Of a stretch of 64,000 nucleotides of DNA, positions 1-12,200 are shown piece after piece. The stretch lies in contig JAJEKV010000330.1 of the NCBI GenBank assembly GCA_021234155.1, positions 252,001-316,000 on the forward strand, read 5' to 3'. The translations under genes were made by a program, and so were the position numbers. Source of the stretch: Isoetes taiwanensis (taxonomy: Eukaryota; Streptophyta; Lycopodiopsida; Isoetales; Isoetaceae). The notes under the pieces were generated by a model. The model was not told the DNA's origin, ran no database searches, and saw nothing but the letters and a program-made list of their open reading frames with translations. Position 1 is the stretch's first letter. Each line of letters begins with the position of its first letter.

Positions 1-3000
1 GTCTTCCATAGTTCCGTCAAAACCTAAGATCCCACAAAGAATGCAATGTGTCATCCATTTCCGTGTATTGCAAGTTTGCCCTAAATGTGCTATTTGATTT
101 CTGAATGCAATGAGATACACACATTATTCCACTACTTAGTCAATCGGCAAAAATTTATTCCAAAGAAGGAGTTGTTGTTACTGCTGGATTTGCCTTGAAT
201 TAAAACTATTACTCATATTGAAGTTCACCTATGCCCACGTTGCCCTACCTATCGTTTCAGAGCTGGAAAAATTATATGTGGCTCATGAGACTGTGATTTA
301 TTATCAGGGCATCCTCGCAGACCTATCTCCATTGTCAAACATGGCATCCATCCTTGGAAAGTCAATTGGATCTCTAACCCGTTCATATAACAACTATTTC
401 AAACTTGAGGGCTAGGGGTGTGATACTTTTATTGCAAATGCTATTCGAATAACATTGATATTTTGTACTTTATGGTCACTTAAGTTGTGGATTTCTATTA
501 TATTTGTTTTTCCTCTTTCCAACTTTTGCTATTGTAAAACAATTGATCGCATTTTATATTTTGCCATGTAGATTTGGAATTCATGTATCTGAAACCATAG
601 CTCGAGCAACACCTTTTAAATATATGGCATTGGATGAAGCAGTTTCTTTTTGTGTTGATTGCAAAGCTAAATGTGAAGAGGAGGAACACAATCTTTTAGT
701 TTGCAATCTCTAATGGCTATAAGAAAATGAATTGTAACATGAAGATGGTTTTCAAATATTGAAAACGTACCAAAAACGTCCGTGATAAAAATCTTGCTGG
801 TCTGAGACTGATTTATGCATTTTGTTGGCTAAATAGAGAATGAAATAGTTGGTGTGGCACAAGAAATGGTTTTCTTTTATGCTTTTGTTGGTAATGCATT
901 AAAGGCTTTGTCTCAACCTAGAAGAACGTTGACATCACAATCAAGTTATTGTATATTATGAGGTCTAGACCTCTTATCCTAGGGCCCAGACCTCTTATGG
1001 TATAACGACAATGTCTCGTTCCACCCTTGATTCTAGGGGCACAGATGGCAAGTTGACCCTGGTGGACACACCGTGAAGTGTAGTTACAAGCAACATCGGG
1101 TAGAATAATGCAATGTAAAAGTAAATATAAAAATCGTAGTCTCTTAAAATATTTCTGGCAACACTCTTGGAAGATAATTTTGGCAACAATCTTGAGAATT
1201 TGTTATAGGTGGCACGACATAATTGGCTCATGCACTTGAAATGCTTGCACCCAAACTTTAAGTTGCAAGAACGGATAGAAAGTGGACGAAACCTGCAGAA
1301 ATAGGTTAAGTGATCATGACGATGTGAAATGGACTTTGGTTGCATGTAATGCATGTGCCTTAGTACACCAAATCTGCATACTGACTGATATTCAAACCAT
1401 GTCAAGCATGCATCATTTTTCCAAACATCGTTTTCATTTAGATTATCGTTCTCATCATTAACATTTTGTTTCAGCAAAGGTCAAATTTGATCTACCACGT
1501 TTGAAACATTTCTATACATTGAGCGGAGCAAATAATAGTGTTGGGCAATATTGCATGACGGACCATCTCCATGATGCATATCATAAATTTGTTCTTACTA
1601 TATGGAAAGCTATTGGGTTAATGGGTTCATATTTTATTCATATGCATTTTGAATGACCATTTTGCATGGATATATTGGCAAATACAGAGGTTAGACTTCT
1701 ACGTGCTCAAACACAGTTCAATTTTTGTATGTTCGGAACTTAGATTCTTTTGATTTAATGCAAAACATCTTTCGTAACGAGTCGTTATGGTCAACATTCT
1801 TCTATCGTGCGGGCACTGAACACAAGGCAACAAAATGCAGGTTCAAATTATGCATGTTCTAGCATGTATAGACGAGTTGGGGAAGAGAAACGTTCGCGGT
1901 GGCCTTGGCCGCCGCGATAAGTTTCTTGTAGATCTAAATCTTATTGCGCTATTAATATTTGCACCTCTTGAGTCAACTCATATTGCTTCCCTTGTCTTCT
2001 TTCTCATACTGTCATGATTGTTGAGATAACATGAAGGGACATGCTTCACTTGAAGATCAAGACTTCTTTGACACTTAAAGCATAAAACTTTCCGTAGCTA
2101 AGCTTTTGATGCTTTGTTCATATCATGCTCCTTGTCGTGGACAATGTGAGAACATGTTTCACTTGAAGTTGAAGACTGACAGAAGGCATCAACTACATGA
2201 AGCTAAAGAGTTAGCTTTATGGCTCTTCTACATATTTAATAAATATCTATAACTTATCCTTTCTGCTCCATTCTCATGGACATCATAGGTGTAGTCTGAG
2301 ATTTATGAACTCATTTAGTTGGTTTAGCATTGCTAAAGGCTACAAAGATAAAGGAGGAAGAATTAACTATCTTGGTTTGTCTTGATGTGGTAACCTTAGT
2401 TGTTGCAGGGCATGAGCAGAATTTCACAGACGAGGAATATTTATGGCTTGCATTGCTTTATGTTCTATATATAAATGGTCAAACACTAACATTTCTGATA
2501 CGAATTTGATGGAATAGTTTTAAAGTAGTTATTACCGAATTCGATTCAGATTGCTGAAAAGAGAAAAAAAAAAACGAACAAGGGAGAAGGGATGAACAAA
2601 ACGCCATACTTCTATTTACTTGCTTGGTTATATACACATGGTACTCCCCCGATTTGCAAGAAGCAAGAGAATAAAGATGTGCATCGTGACTTCATTAATA
2701 CAAACTTCTACAAAAGTTCAACGTGTTTTCTTCTATCTATTCTATCTATCTATGAGTTAAAGAAGATTGTTTAAATGCCCCACTATTGTATTCTATGCAA
2801 TAATGATATTACTTTGTAATGGGAAAAAGAATTCTTTTATTTTTTCTTTTCCGCATAGGTATACTGGAATAATGGAGTAGCCAAAATTAGCTAGGCCACT
2901 AGATTAAGGGGTTTGCCAACAAACATGTTCATATCTTTGTCATGTGCCTAGCTATTGTTGCCAATGTGACTCAAACTTTAATTAATGTTCACATTTTCAC

Positions 3001-3407
3001 AAAGTTAGTAAATAAACATGCCATGAGTATGGGAACTTATACCTCGCCTTGATGTCAAGTATGACATTCAAAAACATAATCATCATAGAATATTGCAACA
3101 AATAATTTATTATTGCAACATGTTCATGATGTTTTAGAGGATGGGAATTTCAGATGATCTATTGCAAAGTGTCGTTGCATTATACTAGAGAGTCCATGTT
3201 TCAGGAGATTCCTACATTTTTTATTTTCTAACTAGAAATTAGTGCTGCTTTGATGATATATAGGGAACTTCATATTATAAATTATAGAGGCAAAAGAAAA
3301 TTATCAAAATATGTAATTTCTGTAAAATGTGATCAAACGTGCTTTTGACTAGTTCTTTAAAGTTTGGTTTTAAGCGGATATACCATGGATATGCTTGTGG
3401 CTTAAAC
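1..3407. other. Non-coding stretch, no gene recognised
   Basis: The stretch is AT-rich, and its open frames are short and have no recognisable domain. I see no tRNA, rRNA or transposase motif. Short runs of TCTATCTA occur near 2733-2750. It is probably old, decayed repeat sequence. Confidence 0.5.
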
Positions 3408-3537
3408 GTATCCATATTCCATAATAAGGGTGCTCGATGCAGGCATTAAATGTATCCATATTCCATAATAAGGGTGCTCGATGCAGGCATTAAATGTATC
3501 CATATTCCATAATAAGGGTGCTCGATGCAGGCATTTT
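3408..3537. repeat. 44-bp tandem repeat, three copies
   Basis: The unit beginning GTATCCATATTCCATAATAA recurs at 3408, 3452 and 3496, an exact 44-bp period. The copies are nearly identical, so the duplication is recent. The copies abut with no spacers between them. Confidence 0.9.
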
Positions 3538-4319
3538 AGATGTTGCTAGACAAATTACTATAAATAATGCCCATATGCACCATTTTTGCCATAGCTTAAC
3601 TTCTTTGAAGAATTTTTTTTCGTTTATCTTGTCCTACCTCTAGTTGAACATCACCTTATCTTATTTTGTCTGCTTACCTTAATGTAGCTAGCTCCTTCTT
3701 TACCTCTTGTATGACCCTTACCCATACCATTAATCTTTGAAATGTCCTTATGCTTGGTTCTGTAAGTAGTATCTTCTTTGTTTTGTGCTCAACAATTGGT
3801 CATCCTATCCTATATTATAATGTTTTAGTGCAAGTAATGGACCACGCCCTAAAACTGGCGGCCAGAATTTGATTGGCTTAATTCGACGATGGGGATTCAA
3901 CTGATAAAAGGAATCTAGCCCTAGATCTGACGGCCACAAATCACTTGATCAGATCGAAGGGTTCAAACAAAGCCCCTTTTTCTTTAAAAGTACTATCTAT
4001 CTATCTTTAAATGTGATCTCCTTTTTTTCGATGGTCCAAACGAAGCCCCTTTTTTCTATGAAATCCTGTTTATAAACATTAGTTTTTGTTCCATCAGCCG
4101 GTGTGCTAGAGTTGTTCTGTTGTTGGTCGAAGAGCAGCAGCACATGCATCCCTAATTCTAAAATCGTGAGAGCTCTTCTCTAGACTGCCTCTTCAATTAA
4201 CAAGGTTTTGCCTTAGGTTTTTCCACAGATTCAAGAGGAGCTTTCAACTAGAGAGGAAGCGACATGAGCGTTATGGAAATGAGTCATGGAGTAAGGATTT
4301 TTATCAAGCATATAAGATC

Positions 4320-4466
4320 CCAGATGATTATGAAATTTTATTTCTCTAAGGAGGTGCCACTAGATGATTATGAAATTTTATTTCTTTAAGGAGGTGCCAC
4401 TATCCAGTTTGCTGCTATCAAATTTTATTTCTTTAAGGAGGTGCCACTATCCAGTTTGCTGCTATC
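4320..4466. repeat. Short tandem duplication of about 51-54 bp, about three copies
   Basis: The phrase AAATTTTATTTCTTTAAGGA recurs three times with GGTGCCACTATCCAG following. It lies inside the first Helitron-like element and is not part of any gene. Confidence 0.8.
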
Positions 4467-5530
4467 CTGTTAAACCTTTGTTCTCCTGAAGATACCAAAG
4501 AGTATATTGTTACTGGATCTTGGGGTGACAAAGGCTTTAAGGAAGCCCAGAAATTTTTAAGGCTGGAGCAGAAAAGCTAACAAACATACCATTATTCTAA
4601 GTGAATCGGATTTTCAGATTCCTGCTAGAGCAAAATATCTACACACGTAACTTGCTTTAGATCCTACGACCATGGCTTTTGTGGGGGTCTTCCAGAGTAG
4701 ATCCCTCTAAGGTATGGTTCTAGGCTAATTTCAATCGTTGCAGCTAATTTGAGATGAATTCTGCAGGAGGCATGTATTTATTGTGCATGTGATATTCACA
4801 AGCAAAAACAACAGAGAGCACATCTGCATACTCTGTAAGTCGGTTACTAAAATATTGTTCCTGTTGCAGTGAGTACTATTCCTACCTCTGTATGCAATTT
4901 CGTTGTTAATCATACATAATAAAGTTGTAAGGTGAGAATTTTAATCAAATTCATAGCTTACTGCAGACAATGTCCAGGTATGTTCAAATGTGTTTGTTCA
5001 GGTATGTTCGGTCACAAGTAAATCTTTGTTCAAGACCTTCATATATGCCGTATATTCTCTAGAACAGGATATGTTGAGGAGATAATAATGCTAAAACCAT
5101 TATTCTCCTTCTTTGTAGTCTTGAGTTTGTATGGAATTTACATTTGTATGAATAATATTTGTAAACGATCTTCTGATTTCATAGAAGGATTGAAAGTGTT
5201 TATTTGTGAGGTAGGAAATTTTGGCCATCACTATAAAGATCCACAATGGCATCAACTTTGCTGTGTTGTTTAGAAGTTAGCTAAGCATTGTTGCTCAATG
5301 TTTAACTCAAGCAACACTGAAATTGGTATCATGCTAAGTTGAAATTGGTATCATGGTATCATGCTAAACTGAAATTGGTATCATGCTACACTTCAGTAGG
5401 TCTACCCGATACATAGTTGTTTCATAGTCTTAGCTTCATAGCCATTTGTGTACATGCGACTCATTTGATCTATGTGTGAAGGTGAAATTACGCTTCACAC
5501 TAACATTTGTGGAAACCATCATATGGCCTG

Positions 5531-5710
5531 CGTCTGATAACAATATGAAAGCTATTAGTACACCAGATCCTCTCTACGAGGGGAGATCTTAGTTGCATAA
5601 GTCTCTTAGGGAAAAAGTTGGATCTGATAACAATATGAAAGCCTTTAGTATAGTAGATTCTCTCTAAGAGGGGAGATCTTAGGTGCATAGGTCTCTTAGG
5701 GAAAAAGATG
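5531..5710. repeat. Tandem duplication, about 112-bp unit
   Basis: The unit, with landmarks TCTGATAACAATATGAAAGC and GAGGGGAGATCTTAG, occurs twice, with the second copy partial. The copies differ by scattered substitutions. Confidence 0.8.
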
Positions 5711-6970
5711 GCCTATGTAGAGGTAGCAATAATGCTCCTGATTTTTGTGATGTTATGTGTAACTTCAGTGTTCTCCGGAGTACAGTTGTATCTACTCAAG
5801 TTGCCCCTCATTATATTAAGTTGCCCCTCATTATATTTTGTATCTATCATGCTCCTCTATCAGAATCATCTACATAAAATGTTGAGCCTTTGCTTTTGGT
5901 CAACATAAAGAAAACTGGATAAAGAAGATTGGATTGGCATATTGGTGCTTGAACCTTTTGTGAAATTGCAACTTGAGGTTTGGGCCTATGAAACATCATG
6001 GTGATGATCCACATGAGAAGTTTGGATGAAATTTGAGTTTATGTAAAACAATTAATGCGGTGATGATGCAAACTTTCAATATACTAACTACAACACTTGA
6101 ACATGTGAACTTAAAATGACTACAAAATTGCAACATATATGGTCAATGAAGAAGCAAAAAGGCATTGAATTCTAATGAGAAAATCACTACATAAATACAA
6201 CAAAGAAGCAGAAAAGGCATTGAACTTTGATCATTAAATTCACAAATTGTATTTGAATGCATAGAATCAAGCAAAAAATGGATCTATTTGTGAGATCCAT
6301 AACACATAACCTCCACAAGACATTAGCAAGTTACAACTACAACATCAAAAGTCAACTGCATTCAAATTCCTTATAGTTGCACAAGCAAGTCACAACAACT
6401 AAAACATCAAAAATCTATAATGCTCCACAACACCTAAGCAAGTCACAACTACAACATAAAAAATCCAATATGGTCAAATTCTTTATAGCGGGGCAATGCG
6501 CCACAACACATAAGCAAGTCACAAGTACCATAAAAACCATCATTAGTAAAACACCTATAATAAAAAACCATCATTAGTAAAAAGCTTTTATGCGTACCTT
6601 TGAATACTATAAACAATTCAGCAACACTAGGTAAACAAATTGCTTTGAGATTTGTTGCTTACGATATGCCAACATTCAACTTAACAAGCTGTAACAAATA
6701 ACTTACATTAGGGCAACATAACAACATTTAACCCTAGCACACTATAACATAATAAAATGCACATTAGAGTAATAAGCCATAATAAATAGTATTTGCACAA
6801 CAACACAACACGAAATGAAGGGCCTACTATTCTATTTGCACGACATCAACAAAACATGGAGGAAAGGCCTACTCTCCTCTGTTTTCCCAATGCTGGCTTA
6901 TTTGTTATATCTAAGATTCATCATTAACACGTCTTAACTTATGCCCAGCAATGCTGGGCACCGTTACTAG

Positions 6971-8744
6971 TGTGAGATAATATTATCTATGGAGAACTCT
7001 TTTAATTTGCTTTTGCTATATCTGGTTTTCCTATGGTATTGTTGAAATACGGAACTTCATATTATTTGGTTTATTATTATCAAACTTAAGGTGCAATAAC
7101 CACTGTTCTCATGTGCATGGCCTTTTTCCAATTTTGCATAGCCCTCTTGTTTAGATAATTTGTGTTATATATGTTTTCATTTCTTGGATTGCTCGATCAT
7201 AGTCTTTTTAATTTCATGAGGTTGCAAATAATTGTCCTTTTAATTTCATGAGGCTTTGGTTATTTTGTGTTGCTAATATGTAGCATAATAACAGGGGGTT
7301 TTTTTTGTGTTTTTGTACGCTTTTCACAAAGGTTTTCCTAAGATTTCATGGCGTATTCAAATGGATGTACTAATGCGTACATCTAGAGTGCACTATTTCT
7401 TAGTCGTTGATTTAGCCTTTTTTTTTCAATGGTCAATGGTCCAACATCCAAGGGCTCACAACAAAAGCCCTCTTTTTATTTTAGGGGCTGAACATGCAAG
7501 CCTCGTGGATAGCATTTTAGGGCATTCTTGCAAAAAATTTGATATGGAGTGGAAGCATATCTGAACAAGCATTTCATTTGGTTCTCTGTTTAGGGTTCTA
7601 TGGCAGACTGACCCGGCTCTGTGCCAAGGAGGCCAGCAAAGAAACAAGGAGGTGCCCGTGACCATAGCTCCTTTTCTTCTTCAAATTCGTGTATAGGGAA
7701 AATGAAGCTTTAAGCCGTGCAAATCCATGTCAGGAAAACCATAATAAGCAGTCTCTAGATATCTTAGGCCTTACACGGCTGCGTCAAGCTGTGCCTCCTT
7801 CTGTTGCTGCTAATAGTAAGTGGCTTGGGAGAAAAAAAAATTGTTCGTTGCGGCGAAGCCTAGAGTTTTATGGAAGGGGCAAAACCCTAACATTTAGACA
7901 ATTGGTAAAACCTGTCTGCGGTCGTGTTCCCTCAGACCATGCTTGTGGCTGGTAACTGCTTTGATCATGGTCGCCCAACTCATGGTCCGCCCTAAGTTTC
8001 GATGCGCAAGCGGTCGATTCATGGATTCACCCAGCTCATGGTGCCCTAAGTTTAGCCTCGCAAGCGTGTCGATTCATGGATTCACCCAGCTCATGGTCTG
8101 CCCTAAGTTTCGTCTGCAAGCAGGTCAGATTCATGGATTCACGGAATGCTGCTTGGCCACCTATCCATGCCTAAAACGAAGCCAGAATGTGGTTGCAGTG
8201 GAAATATGAACCCTCTATTCTGGTAATCTGGAGCATTCTGTAATTATCTTCTGTGACAGGTCATCAACTTCAAATCAAGGGACATTTTATTGATTGAACT
8301 ATGAACACAAAACGGAACAGAGATGAAGAACTGGTAAGCTAGTGATGGGCAAGTCTTATTATGTTTAGAATATTTGTTGAATTGCATCGTTGTTGGTAAT
8401 AATGGCTGAATGACCACTATTTAGGATTATATGTCGCGGATGCTCTAGTTGCTTATAAGAAATTATATGTCGCGATTTTAAGTCTTCAGAAGTCCTGGCA
8501 ATCCTACTTGTGTTAAGCTTCATGCAGGTATCTTAATATTCCAAACATTATTTCAGCTGCAGTAACCAGGCGCTGCACCATGTTGCTTCCTGGTTATGGT
8601 TATGTTGCTTCCTGGTTATACTAATTTGTCGCAATAATTGTATGGTAACTAAGCATTGCATTGGTGATTTGATGCTATTAAATAAGATGTAGCTATCCTT
8701 CGTTATTCTTACTGCTAAGAACATTTTTTTTGTTTTTACAGCCA
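6971..8744. other. Non-coding stretch between Helitron and inverted repeat arm
   Basis: No gene is recognised here. The only clear structure is the tandem repeat at 7969-8140. The short open frames show no conserved motif. Confidence 0.5.
7969..8140. repeat. About 68-bp tandem repeat, about 2.5-3 copies
   Basis: Phrases GCTCATGGT, GCCCTAAGTTT and GATTCATGGATTCACCCA recur in order with small indels. It is a decayed minisatellite. Confidence 0.8.
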
Positions 8745-8912
8745 AACAGTATTCGCATTATGGGGGACAAGGCTTGTTCTTCCTGTTGCAGTTTCAGGCC
8801 AAACGATTTACTACCTGTGTTAAGTTCTTGTTGAAAATGGCCTCTTGCTCAACTCCGGCAGAAGTTAGTGTAAGTGAATTGAGACTGTGATAGGCTACAA
8901 CAAGAGTGATAT

Positions 8913-9034
8913 TGATATGGTCTGTGGGGTATGGGATAAAGCCTGGAAAGGTTGGGGCCCATTGGATAACGATTTCCTTGAAGGATCCGCCCTTTTGACA
9001 TGTTGGTTATCACTAGAGGTGCTAGTGCGTAACA
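8913..9034 (+). repeat. 5' LTR of the TRIM
   Basis: 122 bp, beginning TGATATGGTCTGTGG and ending GTGCGTAACA. It appears identical to the 3' copy, so the insertion is young. Confidence 0.9.
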
Positions 9035-9036
9035 TT

Positions 9037-9049
9037 TGGTATCAGAGCC
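9037..9049 (+). promoter_or_regulatory. Primer-binding site for initiator tRNA-Met
   Basis: TGGTATCAGAGCC lies 2 nt after the 5' LTR. This is the plant tRNA-iMet priming sequence used to start minus-strand DNA synthesis. It continues as AAGGTTCAATTCC, still close to the tRNA complement. Confidence 0.9.
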
Positions 9050-9107
9050 AAGGTTCAATTCCTCGTGGCAACATTGGTGTGTTCCACATGCTTGAGGGCA
9101 AGCATCT

Positions 9108-9123
9108 CGAGGAAGGGAAGGAA
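9108..9123 (+). promoter_or_regulatory. Polypurine tract of the TRIM
   Basis: The purine run GAGGAAGGGAAGGAA immediately precedes the 3' LTR, where plus-strand synthesis is normally primed. Confidence 0.8.
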
Positions 9124-9124
9124 T

Positions 9125-9246
9125 TGATATGGTCTGTGGGGTATGGGATAAAGCCTGGAAAGGTTGGGGCCCATTGGATAACGATTTCCTTGAAGGATCC
9201 GCCCTTTTGACATGTTGGTTATCACTAGAGGTGCTAGTGCGTAACA
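9125..9246 (+). repeat. 3' LTR of the TRIM
   Basis: Second copy of the 122-bp repeat, ending TAACA directly before GATTCTTTCAC, the host sequence seen uninterrupted in the inverted copy. Confidence 0.9.
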
Positions 9247-12200
9247 GATTCTTTCACATTCCGGGTGTTGTACTTAACTGGCACATTAATGTATGATCTC
9301 ATGAAACTTTTTCAAAAGATGTCCTGCAGCGTTTTGCTAATGTGAACTACATTAGCATCATATACAATCGGCACCCATTATATAAGCAGCAGCAGGGTTA
9401 TTTTGACAACAAACTCAAATATAGTAAAATTTGATTATTTCTTCTGGATTAATATGAGAAACCATTTTATGATATGCTTGCAATAGAGAAGAATGTCTTC
9501 TATTTTCCAAACATTTATTCTACCTCCCTTTTCTTTTTGCTTTTATTTTGTTGTAATGATTTTTGGGCACTTTCATTGCTGACAGCTTGGCCACTGCACC
9601 TAGCTATCCGATGGCTCTATAAAATTTGGGTTTGCTGTCTAGGCTTCTTCCTGTAATTAGATTACATGCACAAGTGTTTCTAATGTTATTACATGCGTAA
9701 GTGTTTGTAAAATTGGTACGTGAAATTGGCACAAGTGTTTCTAATGTTATTACATGCGGATAATCTAATGAAATCTTATTGTTTAAATTTGGATTTTCCG
9801 GTCTGGAGGAAAATCTTTTTGGATTTTTCTTTAGCTGATTTCCCTAAGGTTTTGGGGGTATTAGCAGCCGGGAAAAATTCTCGACTATCCAAAAATCAGG
9901 AATTTTTTTCCCTTCTTAGAAGATTTGGGATTTGGGTCGTTTTTGGGATAGAAATTTCTAACGGGCTGGAGAGATTTGTGGCTTGAGGAAACCATGTCGG
10001 CATGCATGCCACGATTAAAGACGCCACGATTTAGGTCAATCGATCTGCCAAAGAGTTTGTGATCGATTATGAACGCAACCTCTACTTTTATTGCAAATTT
10101 GTCTCTCCCAGAGGATCGACATACTGGAGCGTGGCTTTAGATCATGAATCTGATCTGCTATTTGCCTTTATATGGATTTCGATTTGTCAATTAGATGGCC
10201 TGTCAGTGGAATTTAACAGATGGTCTGGAAGGGCTTTTGTTTTTTCCAGGAAGCTATCCATATTGCCTACATGCAGGTGTCCACAAAGCCCTACTGCCGG
10301 ATGCATGCCAGAAGGCATGCCACAATGTGTCTTTACGTGGTCAGCTTTGCTAAGAAAACTAGACCAAAAATCAGAAAGCGACAAAGTCTGGCCTTCGTAT
10401 GATTCGAAAAAGGGGTCTATGCAGGTATCGGCAAGATGCAGGGACTTCTAGAAAATGGTTTTCTGGCATCCAAGGATTCGGGTTTTTGCAGAAATGCCTA
10501 ATCCTTTTTTTCATTGCTTCGATGTCTGGAGGACCATCTAGCTCTCTTACAAAAGACCATGAATGGTAGGCTCCTAAAGATCCCTTTGCTGATTTCTTTT
10601 TAAGCTTATAATCCTCCAATTATGCATTTTACAGGAATATAGAGCTCAACAGCCGGATTTTCAAGAGACCCCGTTTATGCTATTGTTTTATTACATGAGG
10701 TACCTACTTTTCCAGCCTTTTCCACTTGATGTTGATTCTGGTATACTGTGTTGTTCAAGAGCAGCATATTCAATAACAGAAAGCTCTCTTGGCTCAATCT
10801 AATGAAGGACAAAATCGTTTTTGATGCGCTGGCCACCATTTTTCCCTTCAGCCATGAATTCTGCAAGTTCACTATTCAAATTCATGTAAACCCTGTAATA
10901 GCATGTTCTGACTGGCCATGTTCTACCATGATTGCCATATTTTGCTCATTCAATTTGGCACAGTTTGTTGCTTTATAGTTTGGTACAAATTACTCCATTC
11001 TCACTTTACTTGCCCTCCAGATTTTAGGCAAAGCTTAGTTATAGAATATATGGCATACATGGTAGATGAGGATTGCCATTCTGTTATATGCATGGCGTGT
11101 GTTTAGTGACTCTGATTGTTTAGGACCATTAAGGTAGATTGCTTCTGTAGGTTGCTGATATTTTGGGCATTTTGATCTCATTATTACTGAACATCTACTT
11201 TCTTGGATAAATGTGCAACTTCACTCTTTTGGACAACTAATTCTTCTACCATCGTATACTTCATGCCCATTTCATCAAAACAACTGATCTACTGTACTCT
11301 CACTGAACAATCTTACCATCTTGCCAGGTTACTACATATAATAATTTATGGGAGAGACTTTAATCAACTAAATACCCTTAGTGTTGTATCTTACTTTAAT
11401 TTATATCCAGCTTGAACGGCTACCTTACTGTTATGCCATCAGAATTATGATCTACCATAATATTATGATACAACTGTATGCCAATGATCATTACCTTATC
11501 CTTGCAATTGGTAATAAAGAGTACTCTTTTCATATGTGCTCATGTCATTGTGTACTCTTCATTTGCAGAAGCTGTGACTACATCTCAGGGAGAGGACATT
11601 TTGTATAGTTGGCAAGCTTAAGTGCTTAATTTGTTTTGACCTGTGGGTCTCCTTCGTAGCGAATAGTACATGTATGTTTCCTTCACAGGCTCAATTTTTC
11701 TGTGATTTACTAAAACAAATGGTGTTCCCTGAGAATGACTTGGCTTCATTCATAGCTGCTAGCAACATGGTTCACTATTGATTATCTTCTGCAATTGAAG
11801 AAAGAGGGACATATTACATATGATTTTGTATGGTTTGACAAGTATGAATATGCCAAGACCGTAAAATTATGACATCAGGAATTTGGATTTGAGTTTTCTA
11901 TGGTCTTTTGATTTTTCTCTTTTATAGTTTCCTTTCATGGAAGCTAGGGTTTCTATTTTCATGGGAATTTCATGCAGCAGTAGGGCAGAACAGTGTGGCC
12001 ATGGTGGAGGGGCAGGATCTTTTACGATGCGGTAGTCTGGCAGCCCGACGGAGTTCTCAAGATCTTGCACTTTGATTCATCAGATACACGCAGGCTTTCT
12101 GTAGTAAAGCTCCCTATTTGTTTGTTCAATATTTTTACGCAGCTCTTAAATCATCTGCGTGGCCTATATCTTTTCCTTCTATGAATACAAGGACGTCATT

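Larger units (their letters stand above)
3808..6970 (+). mobile_element. Helitron-like element, non-autonomous
   Basis: The 3' end is textbook. A perfect 8-bp-stem hairpin, GCCCAGCAATGCTGGGC, lies at 6943-6959. After 11 nt comes a terminal CTAG at 6967-6970, followed by host T at 6971. The proposed 5' end is TCCTATATTATAATG at 3808, preceded by A, which fits insertion between A and T. The 5' end is less certain than the 3' end. No Rep/helicase gene is visible inside, so the element would depend on another Helitron. Local tandem duplications lie inside (4320-4466 and 5531-5710). Confidence 0.65.
8913..9246 (+). mobile_element. TRIM (miniature LTR retrotransposon), complete
   Basis: Two 122-bp direct repeats (8913-9034 and 9125-9246) look identical. 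Both start TG and end CA. Directly after the first is TGGTATCAGAGCC, the classic plant primer-binding site complementary to initiator tRNA-Met. A purine tract (GAGGAAGGGAAGGAA) ends just before the second repeat. The internal region is about 90 bp and cannot code for anything, so movement would need enzymes in trans. The inverted copy at 16131 shows the same site without the element, which proves an insertion. The target duplication begins GAT and is imperfect. The size fits SMART/TRIM elements. Confidence 0.9.
8745..9669 (+). repeat. Left arm of a large inverted duplication
   Basis: From AACAGTATTCGCATTATGG to TAATTAGATTACATGC, this segment is the near-identical reverse complement of 15713-16297. 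The left arm is longer only because the 334-bp TRIM element (8913-9246) sits inside it. The two arms flank the Helitron-like element at 9774-15696. A 60-codon open frame shared by both arms (9474-9656 and 15724-15906) has no recognisable domain and is just part of the duplicated DNA. Confidence 0.9.

Noticed and set aside
3408-3537. Possible CRISPR-like array
   Set aside because: The repeats are contiguous with no spacers, and the sequence is eukaryotic; it is a simple tandem repeat.
9474-9656. Conserved 60-residue frame, also at 15724-15906
   Set aside because: The two copies are identical because the DNA is an inverted duplication. No domain, and similarity is not limited to the frame.
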